This document shows, piece after piece, positions 32,136 to 41,056 of a DNA stretch of 56,566 bases. The notes beneath the pieces are model-generated. The model was not told the origin of the DNA. It ran no database searches and saw only the letters and a list, made by a program, of their open reading frames with translations. The DNA is from Halobacteriovoraceae bacterium. GTDB lineage: Bacteria; Bdellovibrionota; Bacteriovoracia; Bacteriovoracales; Bacteriovoracaceae. The stretch's first letter is position 1; each line of letters starts with the position of its first letter. The stretch is from the NCBI GenBank assembly GCA_002718735.1, contig PBFR01000026.1, forward strand, positions 1 to 56,566, in the 5' to 3' direction. The translations under genes and the position numbers were made by a program.

Positions 32136-32174
32136 ATCGCTAAGGAGCCGAAACTAGGTCTTCTTAGCGATTTT
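32136..32174 (+). terminator. Intrinsic terminator of eno
   Basis: ATCGCTAAG (32136-32144) and CTTAGCGAT (32163-32171) pair perfectly over 9 bp with an 18-nt loop, followed by TTTT. It lies 8 nt after the eno stop. Confidence 0.7.
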
Positions 32175-32251
32175 ACCTTGTAAAGACCACTTGTAGCGCT
32201 TAAAATTTAATTAGAACTTTGAAGTTCTTAACCTCAAACATCGAGGTCTTT

Positions 32252-32851
32252 ATGTTGTCGAAGTTATTTGTTGCTCTTAACTTTAGATCTGATAGCTCTC
32301 TATCCCGTAAAATTGATGGCTTTAAGAAACGGTACGATCCTAAGTATCGCCAACGGTCCTTTCCGCACATGGCACTACTTGCGCCATTTGAGGTAAACTC
32401 CACCGATGTGAATAATCTTGGAGGGGAGCTTAAAGAAGAGTTGGAGAGTTTCTTTTATGGTCATAATTCTGCCATAAAACTTGCTTTTACGGGGGTGGGA
32501 ATTCTTCAAACTAAAAGAAACAATATTGTTCACCTTATTCCCAGTTATTCACCCGACTTAAAATTTTGTTCAGATCTTGTTTTGGATATTTGCAAGTCTT
32601 TCATTCCTGCTGGGCAGAAGTATAAAACTAACGATAAACAATTTCTTCCAATAGGATACTTCTCCTTGATGGACAACATGATTGAAGTCATTGAACAAAT
32701 TAAAATGGAGTTCAGTAGAAATAGCGAGCTAACTTTAGACGGTATCTCGCTGTATGAACAGAAAAATGGATCTTGGTATCTAAGGGAGGAACTTATTTCC
32801 TTTGAGGACAATCAGGACACATTTTTACAGCTGCAGGAGCGTTCGATATAA
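32252..32851 (+). CDS. 2H-phosphoesterase-like protein with degenerate motifs
   Basis: 199 aa. The opening L-S-K-L-F-V-A-L-N-F and F-P-H-M-A-L-L-A-P-F resemble the first half of the 2H (RNA ligase / LigT) superfamily, where an H-x-T/S motif stands in this position. Here it is H-M-A, and the second H-x-T is not found (P-I-G-Y-F stands where it would be). Either the protein is a non-catalytic relative or the resemblance is superficial. ATG at 32252 with GAGG 5 nt upstream; the in-frame TTG at 32219 lacks one. Its last codons contain the promoter of the next gene. Confidence 0.6.
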   Translation: MLSKLFVALNFRSDSSLSRKIDGFKKRYDPKYRQRSFPHMALLAPFEVNSTDVNNLGGELKEELESFFYGHNSAIKLAFTGVGILQTKRNNIVHLIPSYSPDLKFCSDLVLDICKSFIPAGQKYKTNDKQFLPIGYFSLMDNMIEVIEQIKMEFSRNSELTLDGISLYEQKNGSWYLREELISFEDNQDTFLQLQERSI

Positions 32852-32852
32852 T
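32824..32852 (+). promoter_or_regulatory. Strong promoter at the end of the 2H-like gene
   Basis: TTTACA (32824-32829), 17-nt spacer, perfect TATAAT (32847-32852). The -10 overlaps the upstream stop codon and ends 6 nt before the ATG at 32859, which has no ribosome site; the mRNA is predicted to be leaderless. Confidence 0.65.
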
Positions 32853-32858
32853 CTTTTC

Positions 32859-34037
32859 ATGATTAATTATAAAACACTGTTGTTGGCATCCATTTGGAGC
32901 ACTTTTTCTTTTGGGCAGGCTTCATACCTGCCTTTCTCAACAACCCTTGATAAGGGTGGAAACGAGGCCAGCGTTAAGGGCACCTACTGGCAATCTCAAA
33001 CTAGGATTAATAGTGACGGGGAAGAAGTACCTTTTGTTGATAATGAGAGTTTTCAAAAAGTTGATGTGGAATTGCTTGTTAAGTATGGATTGACTGATGA
33101 CTTGGAGATGGGTGTTGGTGCTCTTTATAGACAGAATCTGTCTGTGGAAGTAGTTGGAAATGAAGAGGAGAACTTAACCAGCAACGGAGTTAAGTCGGGA
33201 ATCTTTCAACTTAAATACTCTCTTCCTAGAGAAGGAAGATGGCAGTTCGCAGCCGAAGTAAGCTTTTTAAAAGACTTCATTTCCAATTCCGAAGGTTCGA
33301 AGGATTTAGTATTGGGCGATGATGGAGATAGCACCTCGTTTGGGTTATCAGGCTCGTATCGCTTCCCGTCAATGAACTTTATTTCAGGTAGGGTTCATTA
33401 CAGAAATCCTTCCAGTGCGTTATCCAGTGAGGTTGTCTCTAGTGCTGAGTACGTGCTTCTTTGGAAGCGTGTATCCCTTTTGGGAGGAGTTGAAAATGTC
33501 ACCTCCCTGAATCAGGATCCTTATGATGATGATCCATCAGAGAAACCCAGTGTCAACACTGGAAGCACCTATCTATACAACAGCATAAATCGTTCTTGGA
33601 CTGCCCCCTACATAGGATTTAATTTCTCTCTTGGAGACCATTGGAGAGTGGAGACAAGAGCTGAAACTCGATTAAATACAGTGTCTAGCGACAAAGGGAG
33701 TGCGTTTTCATTGATGATTGCTAGAAGAAACTCTGCACCTAGGGCCCTAGAGCAAAAAAGACAAGCGTTTAAGCAGTACTCCATTGATGCCAGGGTAGTA
33801 AAACTAACTAAATCAAAATCGTCGGTAATTATTGATGTAGGATTAAGTCAAGGTATGGAAAAAGGCTCAAAGGTTGATTTTTATCACTTTGACTATTTAG
33901 GTGGAAACGAATTGATTGCGTCGGGATATACTGTCCGCGTTGGAACTTCTAAATCTATGGTGAAAATAACCAAAAGATACTCTAAAAAACAAGTTCAAGA
34001 TGGAACAATTGCCAGATCTGGGCTTGTTAAAGAGTAG
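32859..34037 (+). CDS. Outer-membrane beta-barrel-like protein with C-terminal FlgT-like domain
   Basis: 392 aa. Signal peptide (M-I-N-Y-K-T-L-L-L-A-S-I-W-S-T-F-S-F-G-Q). Residues ~25-300 show repeated amphipathic strands with many aromatic, Ser and Gly residues, as in outer-membrane barrels (V-D-V-E-L-L-V-K-Y-G-L, G-F-N-F-S-L). Residues ~305-392 change character: I-D-V-G-L-S-Q-G-M-E-K-G-S-K-V-D-F-Y resembles the C-terminal module of FlgT-like proteins, which sits in the periplasm. An envelope-anchored protein is likely; the ligand is unknown. It is translated from a predicted leaderless mRNA. Confidence 0.65.
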   Translation: MINYKTLLLASIWSTFSFGQASYLPFSTTLDKGGNEASVKGTYWQSQTRINSDGEEVPFVDNESFQKVDVELLVKYGLTDDLEMGVGALYRQNLSVEVVGNEEENLTSNGVKSGIFQLKYSLPREGRWQFAAEVSFLKDFISNSEGSKDLVLGDDGDSTSFGLSGSYRFPSMNFISGRVHYRNPSSALSSEVVSSAEYVLLWKRVSLLGGVENVTSLNQDPYDDDPSEKPSVNTGSTYLYNSINRSWTAPYIGFNFSLGDHWRVETRAETRLNTVSSDKGSAFSLMIARRNSAPRALEQKRQAFKQYSIDARVVKLTKSKSSVIIDVGLSQGMEKGSKVDFYHFDYLGGNELIASGYTVRVGTSKSMVKITKRYSKKQVQDGTIARSGLVKE

Positions 34038-34118
34038 AATGGAAAAAAATTAGCCCTTTGTAAGTTTGGCGCTTTGGATTAAAATAGCAGCAATATCTAA
34101 TTATAATAAGGAATCCTT

Positions 34119-34853
34119 ATGATGCGTTTAAAGCACATCTTTACAATCATCTTGATAGGCCTGTGGAGCTCGGCCGCAATCTCTAAAACTTTCTTAAACC
34201 AGTTTGTTCAGTTTGAATTGCCAACTGGATGGAATTGTATGATTGAAGGAAGTGAGTGGGTTTGCCAATCGGAAAATGATGAAAGGAAGAAAGAGGCCAT
34301 TATTATCCTGGCCGCAAAATATAGGGGACCTCAAGATTCCTTGGAGGAATATCAGGCATATTTAAAGAAAGCAAAAACTTATCAACTACCTGGTGGAAAG
34401 TCTCAACGTTCAGAGGCGAAATATGCAAAGCTTAGCAGTGTCAATAATCATAGGTGGGTGGATGCACTTCACCTCGCTAGTGAGGTTCCTGGATTTTACA
34501 CAAGATATTTAGCTACTGTAAAAGAAGACCTCGGTGTGGCGGTGACATTCTCAGTTACCAAGGACTTGTACAGCGCCTATCAAGGGATCTTCGACAACGT
34601 GGTGGCATCATTAAGAGTTTTCAGACAGAAAAAGCAAAACCTTGCCGATATCAAGCTTAAAGGAAGTGGTGCAGGAGGAGAAGCAGACTTTGATGACACG
34701 ACCTTTGTGCCTGCCGATCAAAACTTTGATATTGGAATGGCAAAAAAGAAAAGAGAATCTGATGATTCTAGCTCTGATGAGAATCTTCTATATCTACTCG
34801 CCTTGCTAGTTGCAGGTGCCTTTATTCTAATTAAACTCAAGGGTAGAAAATAA
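34119..34853 (+). CDS. Exported protein with C-terminal membrane anchor, upstream of protein A
   Basis: 244 aa. Signal peptide (~1-22, ending A-A-I-S-K), a soluble domain (~25-170), a low-complexity acidic/Lys/Ser linker (~180-222, including F-D-D-T-T-F and a D-D-S-S-S-D-E stretch), and a terminal membrane helix (L-L-Y-L-L-A-L-L-V-A-G-A-F-I-L-I) with a basic K-L-K-G-R-K tail that would face the cytoplasm. This makes it a single-pass inner-membrane protein with its main domain in the periplasm. No family recognised. AAGGA precedes the ATG. A terminator separates it from protein A, 178 nt downstream. Confidence 0.7.
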   Translation: MMRLKHIFTIILIGLWSSAAISKTFLNQFVQFELPTGWNCMIEGSEWVCQSENDERKKEAIIILAAKYRGPQDSLEEYQAYLKKAKTYQLPGGKSQRSEAKYAKLSSVNNHRWVDALHLASEVPGFYTRYLATVKEDLGVAVTFSVTKDLYSAYQGIFDNVVASLRVFRQKKQNLADIKLKGSGAGGEADFDDTTFVPADQNFDIGMAKKKRESDDSSSDENLLYLLALLVAGAFILIKLKGRK

Positions 34854-34862
34854 TTAGATATT

Positions 34863-34890
34863 GGGAGGAGTTAGTCCTCCCTTTTTTTTT
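34863..34890 (+). terminator. Intrinsic terminator after the 244-aa anchored protein gene
   Basis: GGGAGGA (34863-34869) and TCCTCCC (34875-34881) pair perfectly around GTTAG, followed by nine Ts. Confidence 0.92.
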
Positions 34891-35030
34891 GCCTAAAAAA
34901 GTAGGCGAGCTAAAAGCTTGAGTTTATTTACCTTGCCAATAAATCCAGTAGGTTAGTTAAATCCATTAAGATAATACAAGGGGATGACGATAAAATAGAG
35001 TCGTGTACCATTGATGCTTAAAGGAAGCCT

Positions 35031-38000
35031 ATGAAGCTTATTCTTAGAAATTCTCTTGCCGGACTTTCTACTTACCTAATGACAGTAAGTCTTATTCTTT
35101 CTCCAATCCCAGGAGTAGGAGTTAGTTACGCAAGTGCTCAAGACTCTGTCGACTGCTATGACTCAAATAAAGATTCAGACTCAGAACGTCTTTATAAAAC
35201 TGGTTGCGACTTAGAAGATATTAAAAAGAAAGCTAAGTTTTCCAATTACACGGATCATAACTCTAATATTATGGCGATGCTTGAGCAAGCAGTTGCTGGA
35301 ATGATGGGCGTTGTTATGATCCAGTCGCTTAGTAACGGTTATCTATATGAAGTTGACCCTTTGTTGTATGGAGATGACTGTTCTGCGAATAAGGCCGGCA
35401 AATATACAATTAGAATCGCTCAACTAGGAGCTCTTTCTTATATACTTGGCGATATTAAAGCAAATATGGAATTTAGCAAAGCAAGTGAGAAAGCACTCGA
35501 TATGGTGTCTAGTACTGGTGAACAAGAGAAACTCGGTAAGAACTATAAGAACAAACAAATTGAAACTCTTGATACTTTAATTGAAGTTTTTGAAAAACAA
35601 CAAAAAGGGATAAAAGCTAAACAAACTCTTTCCCTTATTGCTGAAGCAGCATTCGCAGCATCTCTTGGATTGGAGGTTGCAGGAATTTTTAAATGTAATG
35701 CTCAGTGTGCAAAGGATAAAGCAGAGAAAATGGCGCAGCTTACAAAGTTTCAGACTGCCGCATCCAGTGCAATCGCTGTGGCAAATGCAAAAGTTGCAAA
35801 AGCGTCTGTGTGCCCGGGGCCAACCTGTAATCCAGCTGCGGTAACAAATTGTACAGCAACTGCAGGAAGCCTTACCGGCCTTATGACAATGTTCAATGCA
35901 TCTGTTTCGGAAAAGCAAGCGACAGACTCTGCCAAAGGAACGGTCAAGGCTGCTACTCAAGTTAAGAAGACTGCTTTTTGGACAGGACTTTGGGCGAAAG
36001 TTAAAAACTTTTTTAAAAGCGAGTCTGCTGGCCTTAACGCCGTAGGAAAGTTGCCTGTTGAGGATTTAGCCGATGATGCTATCAAGGGAACTGTCTTTAC
36101 ACAGGATCAGGCAGAAATGATTGCAGAGTTTTCAACTGATCAATCTACCATAAGTTCGGTAATCGCGAATACCCACATCTGTTCTAAGTTTGATATACCT
36201 TCTGACGGTCCGGCCTTGGAGGCCAGTGTTAAAAGCGCTTTGAATGCTTTTGTGAATTATAAAAATTCTCCGATTGAGTGTTGTGGAGGAGCCGGACTTA
36301 CCATTCAGCAACAGAACTCGCTCTATGCTCACAACTCAATTATGGCCGCAGAGATAAACACTTTGCAAGGTGAGCCCTCAATAGGTCTTTCTGCTAAGAT
36401 TGCAACCGCCAAGGCAACTGAGAAAGCTCAGCTTGAAGTAATGAAGAAAGGATTTGACCAAATATTAGATCAGATAAATATAGGTGGAAATTCCAATCTG
36501 TTTAATCCATTTAGTGCTGTAGGCGAAGCTCAGGTCATTAAAGGAACATTGAAAGGTTACGGTGTGCCTCAAACATCACTATTTTCAAGCACAAAAGATA
36601 TGAGAGTGTTTGGAGTATTTGGTGGTGCAGAAGAGGGTACTAGTAAACTTTTTGATAAGAACTTCAAACATTATGTTAAATCAAACTTCCACTCGACACT
36701 TATAAGACTTGCATTCGCTTCTCAAATGGAGAGTTTTGATCCGAACAATCCTCAGGCTGAAATCGAAGAGATTGCAATGTTGGGAGAGAAGGTCGAGAAG
36801 ATTATGTTTCTTTTTAATCAGCTCGTAGAGCAAGAGAAGCCTCTTCAATTAGCGAATACTGATTTTAAGAATAAGAGCTTATGGAAAGAAGTCGTATCTA
36901 AGGTAGCCGAATTGGTAATGCCAAGTGCTCACGCTTGGATAAGTAGTGTCGGTGGGCAAGTTGCCGCTGGGGCGGGACTGAAAATGGTTAAAAGTAAGCT
37001 TGGGCTCAAGGGACCATGGTCAGCAGTATTAAATGTTGGCTCTGATTTTATGATTATGAATGCTCTGCTGGGCAATTTCGCAAGAAACTATGGTCTTGTT
37101 TCTCCAAAGGGAAGGGCCTACACGTGGGGAGCAATGGCAGCAGTAAATTTAGCTGTTTATATGATGGATAAAAAAGCAGAAGGTAAGATTAAAGGTTACC
37201 TTCAGACTGTTAAACAACATAGAGATCGATATGTTGATACTGCTGGTTTTTCTCGATATGGAGATGGAGACAAGTCAAGTGAGACTAGAGACGGTAGCGG
37301 TAAGCTCAAAACAAAAGATGGTGCCCAATTTGAGAAATATATCAGCAACGGTGTTGCCATAAAGGCATGTGCAGTCCCCAAGGCCGATGGATTTGCTCCT
37401 TCTACTTGTCCGGCAAAAGTTTCAAAGTCTAGTTTCTCTTTGCCTAGCATGGATCGAAGCCTGGCCCAAAGTGTAACTCCTGCTCACTTATCAAGTGCTA
37501 AGTTTGTGTCTCAAGTGTCTAGAGGGCTTGCTACTGGGGCAAGGGATGCAAGCTCATTGGCATCTATGGACTTGGCAAAAATTGAAGCACAGAATAAGGC
37601 CATGAGAACTTTTAATGCGAAGGCGTTAAAGAAACTTGATGAACAGGAATCTTCTAATAATAAAAATGATATTTCTAGCTCACCACCTCTGGCTAAACTT
37701 ATTGCTAGTGGAAAGAAGGCAATCGTTGGAGCCTCTCAAGCAGCTATTGGTAAAGGTTTCCCTAGCTCTGACAATATCACTACGACAAGTGAAGAAAGTG
37801 ACGAGGGCACGGGTGAATCAAGAAAAGTTACCAGAACTTCAGCCTTTGGGGGACTGGGGTCAAAAAGTGTGCAGACACCACAAGGGGCAAATTACGATTT
37901 GGATCTTTTTGATGAAGAGCAGGACATTGATATCGGCCAAAAGCCTGGAGAAAAACTAGAAAGTTTTGTTCTAAATCATGACGATATTCATAAGACCAAG

Positions 38001-38075
38001 CAAACCTCGATTTTTAAAATTCTATCCAACCGATACTTGCTTTCATACCCAAAGGTTTTGGAAGAAAAGAAATAA
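35031..38075 (+). CDS. Protein A: large exported protein of unknown family, shares C-terminal motif with B and C
   Basis: 1014 aa. Signal peptide (~1-36, ending S-A-Q), then a Cys-containing region, hydrophobic helices near 82-102 (M-M-G-V-V-M-I-Q-S-L) and ~130-145, a coiled-coil-like helix (I-E-V-F-E-K-Q-Q-K-G-I-K-A-K), another hydrophobic segment (E-A-A-F-A-A-S-L-G-L-E-V), a long soluble part, and further hydrophobic helices ~650-720. The end has D-D-I-H-K and then S-I-F-K-I-L-S-N-R-Y at 993-1002. Several segments match protein C (findings), so A and C look paralogous. No known family. AAAGGAAG lies just before the ATG. Probably spans or lines the inner membrane. Confidence 0.75.
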   Translation: MKLILRNSLAGLSTYLMTVSLILSPIPGVGVSYASAQDSVDCYDSNKDSDSERLYKTGCDLEDIKKKAKFSNYTDHNSNIMAMLEQAVAGMMGVVMIQSLSNGYLYEVDPLLYGDDCSANKAGKYTIRIAQLGALSYILGDIKANMEFSKASEKALDMVSSTGEQEKLGKNYKNKQIETLDTLIEVFEKQQKGIKAKQTLSLIAEAAFAASLGLEVAGIFKCNAQCAKDKAEKMAQLTKFQTAASSAIAVANAKVAKASVCPGPTCNPAAVTNCTATAGSLTGLMTMFNASVSEKQATDSAKGTVKAATQVKKTAFWTGLWAKVKNFFKSESAGLNAVGKLPVEDLADDAIKGTVFTQDQAEMIAEFSTDQSTISSVIANTHICSKFDIPSDGPALEASVKSALNAFVNYKNSPIECCGGAGLTIQQQNSLYAHNSIMAAEINTLQGEPSIGLSAKIATAKATEKAQLEVMKKGFDQILDQINIGGNSNLFNPFSAVGEAQVIKGTLKGYGVPQTSLFSSTKDMRVFGVFGGAEEGTSKLFDKNFKHYVKSNFHSTLIRLAFASQMESFDPNNPQAEIEEIAMLGEKVEKIMFLFNQLVEQEKPLQLANTDFKNKSLWKEVVSKVAELVMPSAHAWISSVGGQVAAGAGLKMVKSKLGLKGPWSAVLNVGSDFMIMNALLGNFARNYGLVSPKGRAYTWGAMAAVNLAVYMMDKKAEGKIKGYLQTVKQHRDRYVDTAGFSRYGDGDKSSETRDGSGKLKTKDGAQFEKYISNGVAIKACAVPKADGFAPSTCPAKVSKSSFSLPSMDRSLAQSVTPAHLSSAKFVSQVSRGLATGARDASSLASMDLAKIEAQNKAMRTFNAKALKKLDEQESSNNKNDISSSPPLAKLIASGKKAIVGASQAAIGKGFPSSDNITTTSEESDEGTGESRKVTRTSAFGGLGSKSVQTPQGANYDLDLFDEEQDIDIGQKPGEKLESFVLNHDDIHKTKQTSIFKILSNRYLLSYPKVLEEKK

Positions 38076-38138
38076 GGGTGCCAACATTGTTGGCCGCTCT
38101 TATTCCTCATAAATATCCAACATGCTGATTTTATGTTG

Positions 38139-38173
38139 CTCTATATCTTTAAATATAGAGTTAAGTGTATAAT
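38139..38173 (+). promoter_or_regulatory. Hairpin and -10-like box upstream of protein B
   Basis: CTCTATAT (38139-38146) and ATATAGAG (38153-38160) form an 8-bp AT-rich hairpin. A perfect TATAAT follows (38168-38173), 68 nt before the ATG of protein B. No convincing -35 was found. The hairpin might be a leftover terminator of protein A or a regulator site. Confidence 0.35.
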
Positions 38174-38241
38174 TTCACTAAGGTTACGGACCTAATCCTC
38201 CGATATAGCCTAATGACGGAAAGTCTCTTATTGGAGAAATT

Positions 38242-40665
38242 ATGAAAAGATTGCATAAGAATATCATTTTCACCCTAGTTGCGTTCTTACCATTATCTAG
38301 CTTTGGCTCTGAACAGGAGCAAGTCAAAAAAAGTTGTATGGCAAATAGCTCACAGCTGGAAGCTAAGATGAATGAGATGAAGGAATTATCTAATATCGTA
38401 TCTGATAATAAAGAATTAGCTAAAAGCGTTGATTATGCCGAAAAATGTTATGAAAAAGCAACCGGTAAACAAGGCGTAGATTGTGTAAATAACACAGTAA
38501 CTGAAAAAGTTACCATCGCCAAAAGTAAGGAAGATGCTCTAGGTGCATTTTGCGATCATTATGCCCTATTTACTTTTACGAAAGAGGAAATTCAAAAAAT
38601 GAAGCATTTAGTAGATGCATCTGCACACTTGGATACCTCTGGCTCAACGAGCATTAGTACTTCGATGGGAGGCGCCCTTAAAGGTATCAGCAGCAAATTC
38701 TTGTCTAATAAAAACATTAATAAACCACTTAAGTGTGACCGTTACTTGGGAGACATTGAGAGTGGTGGACTTGCAACTAGGATTTATGAAGAGATTACTA
38801 ATTCCATTGATAATCCAGATCGTCCTTTCAGGTTTAAAAAGGTTTGGAGTCCCCAAGCATGTTTTACCGATGATAATAGTGTAGGCGTCTTTCGTATTGC
38901 CCAAGGTAATGGCAGTCAGTTCTTTACTAATATGAACGCCAAAGTTGAATTGGAATCTTCTACTTATTGCAAAGACCACGCTAGGAACTATTGCTTTCCT
39001 GCATTTGCTTTTTACCATGCTTGTAACCAATTTTCTGGGGCACAAGGAAGTGAAGATGAGATTAGAAAAGCAGCCTGCATGAAGGATGCAAAGAAGGCCA
39101 TAGAAAACTGTGCAAATGGAGACTACGAATTAGCACAGTTGCCAAGAGATTTTCAAGAAACAAAAAATGTTAGGGAATGGTACAAGGTTAATGAAGAGAA
39201 TTCGACAGCTAGACTTCTTATGGCTGAGCCAATGGCTAACTTTGATAATAACCTTAATCGATCTCCAACCCCAATCAAGCCCTCTTTTGGGGATACTATG
39301 TTTGAAATGTATTCCACATGTGTGATCTTAAGAAAAGCGGCGGAATCACAGACCGGTGAGGACGGCCGTCTAGTTGTAGGTGAGAAGGTAAGGTCTCTTT
39401 CTAATACATATGAATGTGTAAGAAGTGCCCCGTGGAATGCAGACTTCAATTACTGCTCAAAGGCAAGTCAGTTTGGGGATGGTATTTTTGATATTGGTGC
39501 TGCCGGATTGCATACTGCGATGCAGATTGGTAGCTCGATGAAAGAGTCTGAGATTCAGGGAGAATTAGCTAGCGGAATAGCCAGTGGAGATGAAACTGCA
39601 TATATAAAAGCACAAAAATCTAAAGTTGAAAGAGAGGCTACCCAAGCTCAGAATAGAGGACATATAAATGCTGCTCATGCCACTGGCCTAGGTACTGCTA
39701 TTTATAACTTTCCAAATGCCCAGCAATTTGCCAAGGCCTGCGAGCAGCCTTTGGATGGCTACTTTGAAAATCAGGCATTAAACTGTGGAGTCCGATGGGT
39801 TGCAGATAACAATGATGAAGTAAGAAGCGGGCTATTCTCTAACCAGGCTGTTAGGGGAAATTTGATGTATAAAATGGCACAGAAAGTGGGACAGGCCACC
39901 TTTGAATATGTCATGTCCAATCAACTCGACAATCAAGCAGATCAGCTTCGCGATATTCAAAAAGAGTATGACAAGTTCTTCGCACAAGATGCGGTAACCC
40001 CCGAGTTGGTAGGAGTAGATTACTGTGAGCAGAACCCTAATGCTCCAAGTTGTGCCGGTGGTAGAACCACTGTGGACTCCGGAAGCTTCTCAGGCTTTGA
40101 CTCTGCAAATTTCCAAAACGGACAGGGCGGAAATTTTTCTTTCTCTAAAGATGCTGATCCTGAGATCACTAATCAAGAACTTACGCCTGAAGAGAGAGAG
40201 GCAAGGGAGAAGCTTGCTGACTTTATGGGAAAAGGTGGAGCTAAGTCCTTCGGATCAGACTTTAGCGCTCCAGGTGCTGCATCGGCTAAGTATGGCAAGT
40301 CTGGTGGCGCCGGCGGAGGCGGCGGCGGCGGCGGCGGAGGAGGCGGAGGTGGATCAACTGCACCAGCTCCTCAGACGGGAGGCGAAGCAGTTAATTCACA
40401 AGGTATCACCAAGAAAAGAAATAAAATGATATCGGGAAGCTCTAATATTAGTTACCGTTCAGGCGGCAGTGCTGGAAAATCAAAGAAGGATACAAATCCC
40501 TTCTCAAATATGCTGGGTGACAAGAGCTCTAGGAAAGTCGCCAACACTGTAAATGATATCGCTCCATCTCAGAGTAAGTTGTTTGAAAAAATTAGTAATA
40601 GGTATGGAAAGGTTTCAAAAGAAAAGAGAATATACAACTTCAGTGGCGATGAAAATGGAATTTAA
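38242..40665 (+). CDS. Protein B: large Cys-rich exported protein with a glycine tract, shares the C-terminal motif
   Basis: 807 aa. Signal peptide (~1-22, ending S-F-G-S), then a predominantly soluble, Cys-rich region (over a dozen cysteines, for instance Y-C-K-D-H-A-R-N-Y-C and N-Y-C-S-K) without membrane segments, so it is probably periplasmic or extracellular and disulfide-bonded. Residues ~625-720 are low complexity, including 14 consecutive glycines. The C-terminus has N-D-I-A and then K-L-F-E-K-I-S-N-R-Y (779-788). No family recognised. GGAG precedes the ATG. Its stop overlaps the thioesterase start. Lies 166 nt after protein A on the same strand. Confidence 0.75.
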   Translation: MKRLHKNIIFTLVAFLPLSSFGSEQEQVKKSCMANSSQLEAKMNEMKELSNIVSDNKELAKSVDYAEKCYEKATGKQGVDCVNNTVTEKVTIAKSKEDALGAFCDHYALFTFTKEEIQKMKHLVDASAHLDTSGSTSISTSMGGALKGISSKFLSNKNINKPLKCDRYLGDIESGGLATRIYEEITNSIDNPDRPFRFKKVWSPQACFTDDNSVGVFRIAQGNGSQFFTNMNAKVELESSTYCKDHARNYCFPAFAFYHACNQFSGAQGSEDEIRKAACMKDAKKAIENCANGDYELAQLPRDFQETKNVREWYKVNEENSTARLLMAEPMANFDNNLNRSPTPIKPSFGDTMFEMYSTCVILRKAAESQTGEDGRLVVGEKVRSLSNTYECVRSAPWNADFNYCSKASQFGDGIFDIGAAGLHTAMQIGSSMKESEIQGELASGIASGDETAYIKAQKSKVEREATQAQNRGHINAAHATGLGTAIYNFPNAQQFAKACEQPLDGYFENQALNCGVRWVADNNDEVRSGLFSNQAVRGNLMYKMAQKVGQATFEYVMSNQLDNQADQLRDIQKEYDKFFAQDAVTPELVGVDYCEQNPNAPSCAGGRTTVDSGSFSGFDSANFQNGQGGNFSFSKDADPEITNQELTPEEREAREKLADFMGKGGAKSFGSDFSAPGAASAKYGKSGGAGGGGGGGGGGGGGGSTAPAPQTGGEAVNSQGITKKRNKMISGSSNISYRSGGSAGKSKKDTNPFSNMLGDKSSRKVANTVNDIAPSQSKLFEKISNRYGKVSKEKRIYNFSGDENGI
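40312..40353 (+). repeat. GGC/GGA codon tract encoding 14 glycines
   Basis: A run of 14 glycine codons, mostly GGC and GGA, inside the gene of protein B, striking in an AT-rich genome. Loss or gain of whole codons would not shift the frame, so the tract can vary in length freely. It lies between an acidic/Ser region and an S-T-A-P-A-P linker. Confidence 0.9.
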
Positions 40666-41056
40666 TAAGTTTATATATACTTTGATGATTAAAGAAAATC
40701 ATTTAGATACTTTTGGTCATGTAAATAATGCTGCTTATTTAACTCTTTATGAGGAAGCAAGATGGGATTTCATTACTAAAAATGGGTATGGACTGGACGT
40801 CATCCAGAGAGAACAAAAGGGTCCTGTTGTTCTCGATGTAAATCTTCGTTTCAAAAGGGAACTTAAAAATAGACAGCTGATAAGTATCCATTCCCAATCT
40901 CAAGACATGTCTTCAAAAATAATGAAAATGAAACAAGTCATGATTAACCCTGAGGGGGAAGTTGCAAGCGAAGCTTTATTTACATTTGGATTCATGGATA
41001 TGAAGTTAAGAAAGCTAGTAGAGATGCCTCAAGATTGGCTTAATGCCGTTACTTAG
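40649..41056 (+). CDS. Acyl-CoA thioesterase, 4HBT hot-dog fold (YbgC/FadM-like)
   Basis: 135 aa. The active-site motif H-L-D-T-F-G-H-V-N-N-A-A-Y-L contains the catalytic Asp followed by G-H-x-N-N, and an E-A-R-W helix follows, as in 4-hydroxybenzoyl-CoA thioesterase family enzymes such as YbgC and FadM. It hydrolyses acyl-CoA thioesters in the cytosol. It starts within the last codons of protein B (17-nt overlap), so its translation depends on B. ATG at 40649 is used; the ATG at 40655 is an alternative, and neither has a clear ribosome site. Why a thioesterase is coupled to protein B is unclear. Confidence 0.82.
   Translation: MKMEFNKFIYTLMIKENHLDTFGHVNNAAYLTLYEEARWDFITKNGYGLDVIQREQKGPVVLDVNLRFKRELKNRQLISIHSQSQDMSSKIMKMKQVMINPEGEVASEALFTFGFMDMKLRKLVEMPQDWLNAVT

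Noticed and set aside
35577..35960. 127-aa minus-strand ORF inside protein A
   Set aside because: Cys-rich nonsense string opposite a well-supported long gene, without a ribosome site.
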